A stretch of 64,000 bases of DNA from Kutzneria buriramensis (GCF_003387475.1 NZ_QUNO01000007.1:248001-312000), one strand, 5' to 3'; shown: positions 34,536-44,848, counted from the first letter of the stretch. Numbers and translations are program-made. Notes: generated by a model not told the origin, from the sequence alone.

Positions 34536-36533
34536 TCACGAGTCGTGTCGCACTGACTGACTCCGGAGAACCTGGATCGGCCGCATCATCTCGTTGTCCT
34601 CGTGATCCAGGATGTGGCAGTGCATGACGTAGCGGCCGGGAAGATCGAACCGCGCCGCCACCCGAGTCGTCTCCCCGGGGTACACGATCACGGTGTCCTT
34701 GCGGCCGGTCTCCCACGGCTCCGGCGGCCTGGCCGGGCCGTTGCCGCGGCGCCGGTCGAGGACCTGGAACTGCACCTGGTGGATGTGGATCGGGTGCGCG
34801 TCCGGGGTGAAATTGGTGAGCTCCCAGACCTCGGTGGCGTTGACGGCCGGTGACTCGGTGACGGCCGCGCCCCACGCGAGCGGCTCAGGGCTCCCGTCCG
34901 GTCTGACCGTGCCGAGCATCATGCTGATCAACGCCCGCTGGTAGTAGCGGGATGTCATGTCGTTGAGCGAGATCCGCCAGGTACGCCCGGCCGCGTCCAG
35001 GGGCTGCGCGGCGGGCAGGCGCAGCTGAGCCGGTGGCACACTGGTGTCTGACGATCTCGGCGGCGCCACCACGAACTTCATCACCTGGCCGGTGGTGGTC
35101 GGATCGGCCGGTGCCGTCCCCGGCGCCCCGCTGAACGGCCCGGCCGGCCCCTCGTTGATCAGGTAGAGCTCGCTGCCCGGGCGTACGCCGGTGAAGTCGA
35201 CGATCAGGTCGGCCCGTTCGGCCGGGGCACACAGCACCTGTCCCAGCCGCACGGCGGTGGGCAGGAAGCCGCCGTCCGCGCCGATCTGCCAGCAGGACAG
35301 CGCCGATGGCGCCGGTCGGGCGGCGAGCGGATTCGCGGCGATCTTGAGCACCAGGGTCCGCGCGTTGCAGGCGTTGAGCACCCGAAACCGGTAGCGGCGG
35401 GCTTCCACCGTCAGCACCGGCCAGCTACAGCCGTTGACCACCATCGTGCTGCCGAAGCTCTGTGGGGTCCACAATGGAGGGACGTCGCTGAACGGCACGA
35501 ACCGTGCGTCCGGTGGAATGTCCGCGGCGAATCCCCGTGTCGGCGGGAAGAACAGCGAGCCGTCGGGGGTGAAGGAGCGGTCCTGGATCACGAGCACGAT
35601 CTCGTGCCGGCCGGTGGGTAGCACACCGGCCGGCAGATCGTGCCGGCCGCCGCGAACGACGTAGCAGCCCGACAGCCCGGCGTACTGGTTCAACCTGGTC
35701 ATCCCCAGCGTGTGGTCGTGATACCACAGCATCGTCGCGGGCTGGTCGTTGGCGTACTGGAAGACGGCGGTTCCGGGACGCCACCGCACGCGCAGTCGCT
35801 CGACCGCCTCGTCGCGGTGCGGGTCGTAGTAGGAGCCGACTCGGGCGTATCCGGTCGGGATGTCCGACGCTCGGGGCAGGTACCAGGCGGAGGGGTAGCC
35901 GTCGCTCTCCTGGGTGCTGTGCCCCCCGTGGAGGTGGGTGACGATCGGCACGGGTCCCCGGTAGTCCGGCGGCGTCGTCGCGAACATCGGGTGTGTGTCC
36001 CGGTCGGACCGGCCGCCAGGTGGGTTGGCCCAGTGCAGGGTCGGGTCGACGGGAAGCAGGTGTGGCAGGTAGTGGCCGTGGCGGTCGACGAGTTGGTTCA
36101 CCCAGTTGACCTGTACCGGTCGCCCGTTGTGCGCCTCGATGGTGAAGCCCGGGCTGTGCGCGGTCTTGGGGCGGTTGGCTGATCCGTAGCCCCACACGGT
36201 GGTGCTGGGAAAGCCTTGCGGGAGCACCTGTTGCCTGAACTGCCACACGCTGATCGCGTAGCCGTCGACGTCTCGAGTGGCCCAGGAACGGGGCATGGTG
36301 GGCAGAACAGGTAATGGGGCGGCGTACTTGGGGATCCTCGTCGGGTCGAGCAGACCGCTGTTGTCGTCGCCGGCCAGAAGCGGTGTCGGCGTGGCAGTGG
36401 AGGTGGACGTTGCGCCGATGGACAGTGACGCGGCGACGGCGCTGCCCAGTTTCGCTGCTCTGAGCAGGGATCTCCTGCCGAGCTGGTTCGGGGTGGCGTC
36501 GTCAGCGGGCAGCGGTTGATCCGGTTCATCCAT
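34536..36533 (-). CDS. Tat-exported multicopper oxidase (bilirubin-oxidase/CotA/phenoxazinone-synthase-like)
   Basis: 665 residues from the ATG at 36533. A twin-arginine leader is present (LGRRSLLRAAKLGSAVAASL). All four copper-binding motifs are seen: THLHGGH, WYHDHTLG, HPIHIHQVQF and HCHILDHEDNEMM, the last with the T1 copper His-Cys-His and axial Met. Three cupredoxin domains of normal length. Such enzymes oxidise phenols, bilirubin-like pigments or aminophenols at the cell surface, reducing oxygen to water. It is monocistronic, with a stop close to decayed DNA at 34457. No copper chaperone is next to it. Confidence 0.9.
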   Translation of the reverse strand: MDEPDQPLPADDATPNQLGRRSLLRAAKLGSAVAASLSIGATSTSTATPTPLLAGDDNSGLLDPTRIPKYAAPLPVLPTMPRSWATRDVDGYAISVWQFRQQVLPQGFPSTTVWGYGSANRPKTAHSPGFTIEAHNGRPVQVNWVNQLVDRHGHYLPHLLPVDPTLHWANPPGGRSDRDTHPMFATTPPDYRGPVPIVTHLHGGHSTQESDGYPSAWYLPRASDIPTGYARVGSYYDPHRDEAVERLRVRWRPGTAVFQYANDQPATMLWYHDHTLGMTRLNQYAGLSGCYVVRGGRHDLPAGVLPTGRHEIVLVIQDRSFTPDGSLFFPPTRGFAADIPPDARFVPFSDVPPLWTPQSFGSTMVVNGCSWPVLTVEARRYRFRVLNACNARTLVLKIAANPLAARPAPSALSCWQIGADGGFLPTAVRLGQVLCAPAERADLIVDFTGVRPGSELYLINEGPAGPFSGAPGTAPADPTTTGQVMKFVVAPPRSSDTSVPPAQLRLPAAQPLDAAGRTWRISLNDMTSRYYQRALISMMLGTVRPDGSPEPLAWGAAVTESPAVNATEVWELTNFTPDAHPIHIHQVQFQVLDRRRGNGPARPPEPWETGRKDTVIVYPGETTRVAARFDLPGRYVMHCHILDHEDNEMMRPIQVLRSQSVRHDS

Positions 36534-36823
36534 GAGGCCTACTCGGTTGCGTGTCGGGCGGACTGATTGCTGGATCGTCAGCGTGGTATCCGCGCGGGCA
36601 GTGAGGTCAGGACTCATTACGCGCGAGGCACATTCCGCGTTCGATGACATCGACACGATTCGACCGGGACCGCGCCCGACGACCGGGGGAGCCCTGCTCG
36701 CAGTCAAGGGGCCGAATAAAGAGGATCTTGGCGAATGTTGGCCAATGGGCGGATTTCGTCAAGACAGGTCCGTGGTGCACCGCTAACGCCCCGGACTGCC
36801 GACATTCGCTGTCACTCGTCGAC

Positions 36824-39514
36824 CTAGTCGACTGCCAGCGCGACCACCTCGGCGCGGCTGAGCGACCGTCCCTGTGCGATCAGGTCATCGAACGTCGCGC
36901 GGCCCAGTTCGCCGATGACCCGGGACGCCGCGTGCTCCGCGTCGCGGGCGGCATCGCCGATCATGGCCGGTCCGAACCGGTCCACGAGGACCGAGGCCGC
37001 ACCGGTCAGCAGCGCGGACCGTCGTGGATCCCCCTGCGCGGCGGCGGCGATTGCCAGGAAGGTCAGCGCGTACATCATCGTGAAGGGGGCGTCCAGGCGG
37101 TCCCAGATGGCGACCGCCTCGCGCACGACCCGTTGTGCCGCAGCGGCATCGCCGAGTCGGAGCAGCGCATGCCCCTGGTAGTTCAGGGCCAGGGCGAGGT
37201 CCCACTCGCCGCCCTCCCGGCGCAACCGGGTCACCATGCCGGCGAGTTGGCGTTCCGCGCGCGCCGCGTTGCCCGTGATCAGCACGACATACGCCTTGCC
37301 GGCGCGGACACCGGCCCAGGAACTGACCCAACCCAGCTGCCGCAGCACGGATTCCGCCTCGTCGAAGGCCCGCACCGCCAGTTGGTGCTGGGCGAGCCAG
37401 ACAGCCACGTTGCCCTGCGCCATCAGCGCCGTTGCCCGTGCCGCCGGATCGACGCCGTCGCCAGCGGCAAGCCGAACACTGTCGCCGACCAGCCGCAGCG
37501 CCTGCGCCGGATCGGTGCCCGCGACGGCCATACCGTGCATCGCGAGCACGCCGACGCGGCTGGACGCGCTCATCTCCCGGGCGGCGAGCGCTTCGGCCGC
37601 CCACTGCCGGCACTCGAAGAACCGACCCTCGATGAGCCAGTGCCAGAACACGAAAACGCCCGCGAATCGGTCGGTCTGGCCGTGATCGAGCAGCCAGCGC
37701 ATCGCGGCGCGCAGGTTGTCGTGGTCTTCGCGCAGTCGGTCCAACCACATGCGCTGATCCCGGCTCTGCGCGCCGATGCGTGCCTTCGCGACAACGTCCT
37801 CGAAGTACGCGGCGTGCCGGGCCCGCGCGCACCCGGGGGCCGCGTTGTCGAGGGCGAACGCCCGGATGGTGTCGAGCATCGTGTACCGGTCGTTGTCGCG
37901 GACGATCAGGCTGGCGTCGACCAGCCGGACGTGCAGGTCGACGGCCGTGACGGCGTCGAGCCCTGCGACCGCGGTGGCCGCCGCCAGCGTCCAGCCCCCG
38001 GCGAAGACCGCCACGACGTGCAGCAGTTCCCGCTCGGCGGGGTTGAGCAGGCGATAGCTCCAGGCGATCGTGTCGCGCAGTGTGCGGTGGCGCTCGGGCA
38101 GATCGAGCGGCCCGTCCAGGACATGCGGCGACTCGTCGAGCAGCGTGAGCAGCGTCGGCGCGGACAGCTGCCGGGCCCGCGCGGCGGCGAGCTCGATCGC
38201 CAGCGGCAGCCGGTCCAGCCGCTCGCATATCGCGGCCGCCACGGAGACCTCCGGTGCGGGCGCGCCAGAGTGGCGGGATCGCTCGGCGAACAGCTCTGTT
38301 GCCGCATCGGGCCGCAGGGGACGCACCACGTGGACGCATTCGCCGTGAATCCGCAGCGGCGACCGGCTGGTGGCGAGAATGGTCAGGCCGGGGACGCGGT
38401 CCAGCAGCCGGCCGAGGTCCGGCGCCGCGTCGAGCAAGTGCTCCATGTTGTCCAGCACGAGCAGCAGGCGCCGATCGCCCAGGTGAGCCGCAAGCGTGTC
38501 CCACAACGTCAATCCTCCGACGTCCTGGTCACCCAGGCTGGCCGCGATCGTCGCGAGCACCAGCCTCGGCTCGCTCAACCCGGCCAGCGGGATGAAGGCG
38601 CTCTCGAAGCCGGCGGCGACCGCCAGCGCGAGCCGTGTCTTACCCACGCCGCCGGGACCGGTCACCGTGAGCAGCCGGACGGTGGGCAGGTCCGCCTGGA
38701 TCGCCGAGACCTCCTCATCCCGGCCGATCAGCCGGGTGCGGGGCACCGGTGGCCTCGATCCCCGGACCGACGGAGCGGCCAGCGCCGGATCGTTGCGGAG
38801 GATGGCCAGCTCCAGATCGTGGAGCTCGCGACCGGGATCCACGCCGAGTTCGTCGGCCAGGTGGTCGCGTGTGCGCCGGGCCGCGTCCAGGGCGGCGCCG
38901 ATCTGGCCGTTGCGAACCAGCGCGAGCATCAACTGCCCCGTCAGTCGCTCCCGGGTCGGGTGCGTGCGGGCCTCCGCCGTGAGGTCGCCCAGAGCGTCAC
39001 GGTGGCGCCCCAGCCGGAGCAGGGCGTCGAACCTGTCCTCGACCGCGAGGAGACGGCTCTCCGTCAGGCCACTGAACAGCTGGTCGCGTGCCTCGGCGGG
39101 GACGGTGTCAGCCAGCACGGGGCCACGCCACAGTGCGAGCGCCTGGTCCAGCACCTGGACCAGGCGGTGGTCGTCCCGGATCGCCCGTGACTCCTCGATG
39201 AGGGCGCGGAATCGGTGCACGTCGACGTTCATCGGATTCGCGCGCAGCAGATAGCCGCGGCTGCCCTGGGTGCACAGCTCCATGTCGGCCCCGGCGAGCA
39301 GGCTGCGGACCTTGGACACCATCACTCGCACGGCGTGGGTCGCGGTGCGCGGCGGATCGTCCGGCCACAGCAATTCGATCAGACGGTCGATCGTCACCGT
39401 TCGGTTGACCTCGCAGGCCAGCACCGCGAGCAGGAGCCGCTGCTGTCGTGGCCCGAGCGGCAGCACGGTCTCGCCGCTGCGGGCCTCGACCGGGCCGAGC
39501 AACCGTAGTTCCAC
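36824..39514 (-). CDS. Second AfsR/SARP-like regulator: winged helix - BTAD - NB-ARC ATPase - TPR-like
   Basis: 896 residues from GTG at 39514, preceded by GGGGGTGG; an ATG at 39556 is the main alternative. The N-terminus VELRLLGPVEARSGETVLPL begins the OmpR-type winged helix, and the BTAD follows (LALWRGPVLADTVPAEARDQ). The ATPase has Walker A VTGPGGVGKTRLALAVA and Walker B RRLLLVLDNMEHLL, then TSRSPLRIHGE, the motif after sensor 1 in this NB-ARC group. The C-terminal part contains helical repeats (AARATALMAQGNVAVWL). It differs from the 4026 regulator in ATPase subtype, so the two are not recent duplicates. Probable activator of an unidentified pathway; the multicopper oxidase beside it is transcribed in the same direction. 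Confidence 0.85.
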   Translation of the reverse strand: MELRLLGPVEARSGETVLPLGPRQQRLLLAVLACEVNRTVTIDRLIELLWPDDPPRTATHAVRVMVSKVRSLLAGADMELCTQGSRGYLLRANPMNVDVHRFRALIEESRAIRDDHRLVQVLDQALALWRGPVLADTVPAEARDQLFSGLTESRLLAVEDRFDALLRLGRHRDALGDLTAEARTHPTRERLTGQLMLALVRNGQIGAALDAARRTRDHLADELGVDPGRELHDLELAILRNDPALAAPSVRGSRPPVPRTRLIGRDEEVSAIQADLPTVRLLTVTGPGGVGKTRLALAVAAGFESAFIPLAGLSEPRLVLATIAASLGDQDVGGLTLWDTLAAHLGDRRLLLVLDNMEHLLDAAPDLGRLLDRVPGLTILATSRSPLRIHGECVHVVRPLRPDAATELFAERSRHSGAPAPEVSVAAAICERLDRLPLAIELAAARARQLSAPTLLTLLDESPHVLDGPLDLPERHRTLRDTIAWSYRLLNPAERELLHVVAVFAGGWTLAAATAVAGLDAVTAVDLHVRLVDASLIVRDNDRYTMLDTIRAFALDNAAPGCARARHAAYFEDVVAKARIGAQSRDQRMWLDRLREDHDNLRAAMRWLLDHGQTDRFAGVFVFWHWLIEGRFFECRQWAAEALAAREMSASSRVGVLAMHGMAVAGTDPAQALRLVGDSVRLAAGDGVDPAARATALMAQGNVAVWLAQHQLAVRAFDEAESVLRQLGWVSSWAGVRAGKAYVVLITGNAARAERQLAGMVTRLRREGGEWDLALALNYQGHALLRLGDAAAAQRVVREAVAIWDRLDAPFTMMYALTFLAIAAAAQGDPRRSALLTGAASVLVDRFGPAMIGDAARDAEHAASRVIGELGRATFDDLIAQGRSLSRAEVVALAVD

Positions 39515-39742
39515 GCCACCCCCAGATCGCGCTGTGAGCTGCGGTCCGACCTTCATCTGACCCGGATCTGAACGGGTTGCGCAAGGGTGTGCCACGTCGG
39601 GGCTCACCCGGTCTCGGCGGCTCGAAGGGGGAGGGGTGTCGGGTCGGTGGTCCGGAACGCCACCGGCCCGACACAGGCCGCGGCTGCCCTTCGAGGCCGG
39701 CCGCCACAAGCCCAAGCGCAGGTCACCCGCAGAGAAGTTCCC

Positions 39743-39999
39743 GTGAGTCGACTCCTTCGGGATCCGCGAGTCCCGCCGATCGCCGAGGAGATCCGTGAGC
39801 TGGTGACGCGTCCGGCTCGCGGGCACCGCGCGTGAACTGCTACGCCGAGCCGTTCGTACGCAGCGTCCGGACTGAATGCACCGATCGGATGCTGATCTGC
39901 TACGAGCGCCGCGCCGTCGCGGTCCTGGGGGCGTACGTCGGGCATTTCAACGACCACCGACCACACCCGGGGTGCCGGCCAGCGGCCATCGGACCATGA
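39743..39999 (+). mobile_element. Decayed IS481/IS3-like transposase fragment
   Basis: Two pieces of a DDE transposase are close together. [20 protein letters not shown] resembles the linker helix of IS481 integrases. From 39835, [20 protein letters not shown] and [13 protein letters not shown] match the last catalytic-glutamate region and HRPHxG signature, ending at TGA 39997-39999. The middle with the first two aspartates is deleted, so it is inactive. No terminal repeats were identified. Confidence 0.65.
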
Positions 40000-40291
40000 T
40001 CCGGCGCGCGTCATCCCCCTGGCGGCTCCGATCACACGCCGGGAGGTCCTCGGCGGCGTGATCAGCGAGTACCGACGAGCCGCCTGACCTGGACGGCGAA
40101 ACACCTGATCATCGCCGCCGTACGGACCTCTGGCGCGGTACAGGACAGGGCACCGCAGGGGCTGTCTGCGGAGCCGACGTCTCGACGGGAAAGCAGTTGG
40201 TCGAGCTGACCGGACGAGGGTGAGACGTCAAGGCCGCATCCACCCGTGAGGCGGATGCGCGGCCACGGCGCGGCGGGCACTCTTGGCCAGC

Positions 40292-41854
40292 ATGGCGGAA
40301 CGGCGGCAGCGGCACGTCAACCAGGCACTGATGCGCATTCCCCGCCGCGCCGAGAGCACCGACCGGCACACGCTGGCTACGACGTACGTGGCGGCCGGCT
40401 CGTTCTCGGCCATGCTCAACTCCGAGGACCACCAGATCTTGTACGGAAGAAGGGGAACCGGCAAGACCCACGCCCTGCACTACCTGAGCGACCTGGTCGA
40501 GCGAACCGGTGACGTGGCCGTGTACGTGGATCTGCGCACGATCGGCTCTGCGGGCGGTCTCTACGCCGACAGCTCGCTCACACCATCGATGCGGGGGACG
40601 CACCTGTTGGTCGACACGCTGGAGGCGATCCACGACGAGCTGCTCACCGCCGCGATGGAGCGCGACTTCGACGACCCGGACGGCTTGCTGCGGGCCATGG
40701 ACGCGCTCGTCGAGGCGTCGACGGCGGTCGAGGTGGTCGGTGAGGTCGAGGCGGAAACCCGGCTGGGGGAGCAGGAACACAGCGGCGTCCGAGTCGAGCT
40801 GTCGGCCACCGCGTCGCCCGGCGCGCGGTTCTCCGCCGGGCAGAAACGGTCGGTGCGGGCCGAGAGCCGGCTGCGGCGGTCGGGCGTCGAGCGGCACCGC
40901 GTGCTGTTCGGGCCGCTCAGCCGCGCCCTCAAGGCCGTCACGAGAGCGTTGGGCCCCAAGCGGTTGTGGCTGCTGCTGGACGAGTGGAGCAGTCTGCCGC
41001 TCGATCTCCAGCCGCTGCTGGCCGACCTGCTGAGGCGCAGCGTGCTGCCAGTGCCCGGGATCAGTGTCAAGATCGCGGCGATCGAGCGGCGGTCGCGGTT
41101 CTTCCTGCCGGCCGGCGGCGACTACCTGGGCATCGAGGTCGGCTCGGACGCGGCCTCGGCCGTGAGCCTCGACGACTTCATGATCTTCGACCACACCCAG
41201 AACCGGGCGCAGGAGTTCTTCGGCCAGCTGTTCTACAACCACGCCGGGCCGCGGCTGGCCGCCATGATGAAGGATCCGCCGGGCGACGCCGACGCGTTCC
41301 TCGGCGAGGCGTTCCGGCGCGGGGCGTTCGCGGAGCTGGTACGGGCCGCGGAGGGCGTGCCGCGGGACGCCATCAACATCGCCGCGCTGGCCGCGCAGCA
41401 CGCCAATGCCGAGCCCATCGCGCTCGCCGACGTGCGCAATGCCGCCAAGGACTGGTATCTGCGGGACAAGCAGAACGCCCTTACCGTCAACGAGGCCGCG
41501 CGGCGGACGCTGCAACTGCTCGTCGACGAGATCGTCGGCAACCGGCGGTCTCGGACCTTCGTGCTGGACCAGGTCGGGTACGCGGCGTACGAGACGATCG
41601 ACGAGCTCTACGACGCCCGCCTGTTGCACCTGCTGCGGCGGGGCATTGTCGACCCGCACCACCCCGGCCGGCTCTACGACGGCTTCGCCATCGACTACGG
41701 CTGTTATGTGGCGCTTCTGCTGGTGGGAGACCATAGCTTCCGGGTGCGGGACCGGGGTGGCTGGCTCTCGTCGCCGAAGGGCATCCCACCCGACGGCTTC
41801 AGCCTGTCTCGAGTGGCGGTGGACCTGCCGAGCCTGTTGGAGGGGACGGTCTGA
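40292..41854 (+). CDS. ORC1/CDC6-like AAA/STAND ATPase
   Basis: 520 residues from ATG 40292 (TTG 40283 possible). Walker A is YGRRGTGKTHALHYLSDLV near residue 53, and Walker B is RLWLLLDEWSSLPLDLQPLL near residue 230, with sensor-like IAAIERRSRFFLP after it. The tail (about 380-520) contains a helical part and a winged-helix-like region (LLVDEIVGNRRSRTFVLDQV). The arrangement resembles bacterial proteins annotated as ORC-CDC6-family ATPases; their roles include DNA-associated and defence-like functions but are largely unknown. Unlike true ORC1 there is no recognisable origin or replication gene nearby. It is convergent with a rhomboid homologue. Confidence 0.65.
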   Translation: MAERRQRHVNQALMRIPRRAESTDRHTLATTYVAAGSFSAMLNSEDHQILYGRRGTGKTHALHYLSDLVERTGDVAVYVDLRTIGSAGGLYADSSLTPSMRGTHLLVDTLEAIHDELLTAAMERDFDDPDGLLRAMDALVEASTAVEVVGEVEAETRLGEQEHSGVRVELSATASPGARFSAGQKRSVRAESRLRRSGVERHRVLFGPLSRALKAVTRALGPKRLWLLLDEWSSLPLDLQPLLADLLRRSVLPVPGISVKIAAIERRSRFFLPAGGDYLGIEVGSDAASAVSLDDFMIFDHTQNRAQEFFGQLFYNHAGPRLAAMMKDPPGDADAFLGEAFRRGAFAELVRAAEGVPRDAINIAALAAQHANAEPIALADVRNAAKDWYLRDKQNALTVNEAARRTLQLLVDEIVGNRRSRTFVLDQVGYAAYETIDELYDARLLHLLRRGIVDPHHPGRLYDGFAIDYGCYVALLLVGDHSFRVRDRGGWLSSPKGIPPDGFSLSRVAVDLPSLLEGTV

Positions 41855-42037
41855 GCGTGGGGGATTTCAGAAGTCGGTCCACGCGTCCCAGCAGCGACGG
41901 AAACCTGGGAATCTTCCGTGACAACACCACGGACGACACGCGCGGCTGGTGTCCCGGTGGGCTGGCGCCGAGACGGTACTTCCCGACCGGTGGCATCACC
42001 GGCAAGGACGTCACCATCGGCATCGACCGCCGGTTCC

Positions 42038-42775
42038 TTACGTCGGCGATTCCGGCTGCCGCACCGGCGTTTCCCTGCTGGAACGCTGATCCCGAAATCG
42101 GGCCGCCGCCCGTCCCGCCCGCAGCGGGCCGACGCGTATCACCAGGAGGAGCAACCCGATCGCCATCCCCGACAGCAGCGACACGCCGTGCAGATCGGCG
42201 TGGGCCGCCAGCGCCGTCGCGCAGACCACGGCGGCGGCCAGTGCGATGCGTCGGTTGACGTACAACGCCGCGGCGGCGGCGACCGCGCCCACCGCGGCGG
42301 CTCGGATGCCCAGGAATCCCCATCCCGTCAACGCACCGACGTAACACGCCAGGACAGCAACGTCCCAACGACTTGCCTGGTCGCGGCGCGCCAGCAACCA
42401 GACCGTCGCTCCGCCGGCAAGACCGCAGATCGCGATCGAATCGCCGCCACCCGGCTCCTGCCAGGAGTAGGCCGCGATCTGGCCGCCAACCGTGCCCGCG
42501 ACGAACAGCACCAGCCATCGCCCGCGACCCAGTTCGCGCTCGACGACCATTCCCACCAACGCCAACGTCACCAGGTTCGTGACCACTTGGTACCAACCCA
42601 GCGTCTGCACGAACAGTGGTGTCGCCGACCGCCACCACTGGCCCGCCTCCAGCGCCCCGGGTGTTCGCTGCAACAGCGGCACTGCCGACGGCGCCGCGTA
42701 CTGCACGACCGCCGCGATCATCGCGACGCCAACTGCCGCCAGGGTGAGGATCGGCCTATGCCGCACTGTCTGCAC
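42038..42775 (-). CDS. Rhomboid-family membrane protein without catalytic serine (pseudoprotease)
   Basis: 245 residues from GTG 42775 (next GTG 42766), with GGAG just upstream. Six to seven membrane helices. The rhomboid L1 loop WWRSATPLFVQTLGWYQVVT and VVERELGRGRWLVLFVAGTV are clear. The nucleophile motif GxSG is replaced by GLAGGATVWLL at about residue 118, with Ala 120 in place of serine. The histidine helix (HADLHGVSLLSGMAIG) is kept. A rhomboid that has lost serine resembles iRhom/derlin-type inactive members that bind rather than cut membrane proteins. A decayed ankyrin segment lies just upstream. Confidence 0.7.
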   Translation of the reverse strand: MQTVRHRPILTLAAVGVAMIAAVVQYAAPSAVPLLQRTPGALEAGQWWRSATPLFVQTLGWYQVVTNLVTLALVGMVVERELGRGRWLVLFVAGTVGGQIAAYSWQEPGGGDSIAICGLAGGATVWLLARRDQASRWDVAVLACYVGALTGWGFLGIRAAAVGAVAAAAALYVNRRIALAAAVVCATALAAHADLHGVSLLSGMAIGLLLLVIRVGPLRAGRAAARFRDQRSSRETPVRQPESPT

Positions 42776-42949
42776 ATTCTCCGAGACGGATGACCCACCG
42801 CGACGGTTGCCGGTTGAGTCCCAACAGTTGCCTTTCGGCAGGCGGAACCAGACGTCCTGGTTGGTGCTCTTGGGGGTGGCGTACACAAGGCAGCGGGTGG
42901 TGCCCGCGTCCATCACCCCGCCGCGACCGCCCTCCACGATCGCGGCGTC

Positions 42950-43103
42950 GAGCCTGCGCAATGTCCTGGCAGGGGTCAGCCCCGGCCGCGACCAGCGCGG
43001 CGGCGTTGTCCGGGCGGTTCGCGGCCACTGCACGCCACAGCGCGGTACGCCAGTCCGCCGCCGCGTCCACGTCGTCCACGTGCCGCGCTGGCTCGGCCAC
43101 CAC
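42950..43103 (-). pseudogene. Ankyrin-repeat protein remnant
   Basis: A minus-strand frame reads DWRTALWRAVAANRPDNAAA followed by LVAAGADP, one ankyrin repeat (TxLxxAVxxxxxxxVxxLLxxGADP). It then changes frame and ends without further repeats. It lies directly upstream of the rhomboid homologue on the same strand and is probably the residue of a neighbouring gene. Confidence 0.45.
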
Positions 43104-43272
43104 CCCCGCCGAGCCGTGTGCCGCATGGGCGCCGACTCGAACTGGCGCGTCGTCGCGCGTCGTGGCCGACGATCTTCCGGGCTTGACCAGGGCGCGAGCG
43201 GGCGAGGAAAGTGATCAGGACTGATCAGGCAGCCCGTGCTGACGGACCCGTCCGGCTCGGAGGTGGGGGATC

Positions 43273-44848
43273 ATGGCTGAACACGACACCGCCACCCCAC
43301 CCGGGCTGGGTGGGATGTGGGACCTTCAACGCGGCCGTCTGCGCCGCGACTTCCATCGGCTCGACGTGCTGTTCTTCCTCGTCTGCACACTGGTCGGCCT
43401 GGACACGATCGGGTCCGCCGCGGCGAACGGACCGCAGGGCCTGACCTGGCTGGTCGCGCTGGCCGTGGTCTTCTTCCTGCCGTACGGCCTGATGGTGGCC
43501 GAGCTGGGCACGGCCTTTCCGGTCGAAGGCGGCCCGTACGTCTGGACGAAGCTCGCGCTCGGCCGGTTGGTCGCCGCGGTGAACCAGTTCCTGTACTGGT
43601 TCTCCAATCCACTGTGGATCGGCGGCTCGCTGTGCATTGTCGCGATCAGCACCTTCGAGGCGTTTTTCGTGCCGCTGCCCGGCGCCTGGAAGTACGTGGC
43701 CGGGCTGGTGTTCATCTGGGCCGGCGTGCTGGCGGTGCTGTTGACGGTGCGGGTCGGCAAGTGGCTGCCGACGATCGGCGCCCTGGCGCGTATCGTTCTG
43801 CTGGCCTTCTTCGCCGTCCGTGGTGATCTACGCGGTGCGCAACGGCCTGCAGCCCTTGTCGGCGCGGGACTTCACGCCGACCTACGCCGGATTTGTCGGC
43901 CTGGTGCCGGTCCTGATCTTCAACTACGTCGGGTTCGAACTGCCCAGCACGGCTTCGGAGGAGATGACCGACGCGCGGCGGGACATCCCGTTCGCGGTGC
44001 TCCGGTCCGGTCTCGCGGCATTCCTGCTCTACGGCGGCCCCATCGTGGGGATCCTCCTCGTGCTGCCGGGGAAGGCGATCGGCAGCCTCAGCGGGTTCAT
44101 CGACGCGGTCAAGGCCGTGTTCACCGTCTACGGCGGCTCGGTGGCCGAGGACGGCACGGTCACGCTGTCCGGCTGGGGCCAGGCGTTGGCTTCGATCGCC
44201 GCGGCCGGGCTGATTGTGGGCGTTCTGACCAGCGGTATCACCTGGGCGATGGGCGGCGACCGGGCACAGGCGGTGGCCTGCGCCGACGGCGCCGGTCCGG
44301 CGTGGTTCGGTCGGATCTCGCGGCGCTTCGGCACCCCGGTGCGGGTGAACGTGTTCTCCGGCGTGCTCGCCTCGATCGTGATGGCCGTCGCCTTCCTGCT
44401 CAGCAACGGTTCCGCCGACAAGTACTTCGCCGCCGGACTCGGCCTGGCCATTTCCACGAACTTCATCTCGTACGTGTTCACGTTCCCGGCGCTGGCCGTG
44501 CTGCGCCGCAAGCTGCCGGACGTTCCGCGACCCTATCGCGTGCCAGGGGGCCGGATCGGGGTGCGGATCGTCGCCGGCGTCACCTCGGCAATGGTGCTGT
44601 ACACCGTGATCGTGCTGATCTGGCCGGGATTCGGGGTCGGCTGGTTCGGGACCGAAGGCGACCCGGCGGCTTCGCTGCCGAAGAGCTTCAGCGGGCAACG
44701 CTGGTCGTACACCCTGAGCCAGGTCGTACCGCTTCTGGTGATCGTGGCGCTCGGATTCGCCGCCTACGCGGCAGGTGCTCCCACGCGCCGCGCCGAACGC
44801 GAGTCGCTCGCCGCAGCCGTGCCGACAACGGGCCAGTCGAGTTCCTGA
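43273..44848 (+). pseudogene. APC-superfamily amino acid permease interrupted by a frameshift near 43818
   Basis: From ATG 43273 one frame encodes the first five membrane helices (LDVLFFLVCTLVGLDTIGSA, FPVEGGPYVWTKLALGRLVA) to ARIVLLAFFAV. The second frame continues without a gap in meaning from VVIYAVRNGLQPLSARDFTP through helices 6-12 to TGA 44846-44848 (FELPSTASEEMTDARRDIPF is the APC signature region). Two missing bases (or one extra) around 43818 account for the shift. Corrected, the protein would be about 525 residues, normal for the family. Either a recent pseudogene or a sequencing error; I cannot decide from one sequence. Confidence 0.75.

Noticed and set aside
36644-39190. 848-residue frame opposite the second AfsR-like regulator
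   Set aside because: Low-complexity composition and complete overlap with a well-supported gene.
41857-42258. 133-residue frame after the ORC-like ATPase
   Set aside because: Runs into the antisense of the rhomboid gene; second half is Arg/Pro-rich noise.
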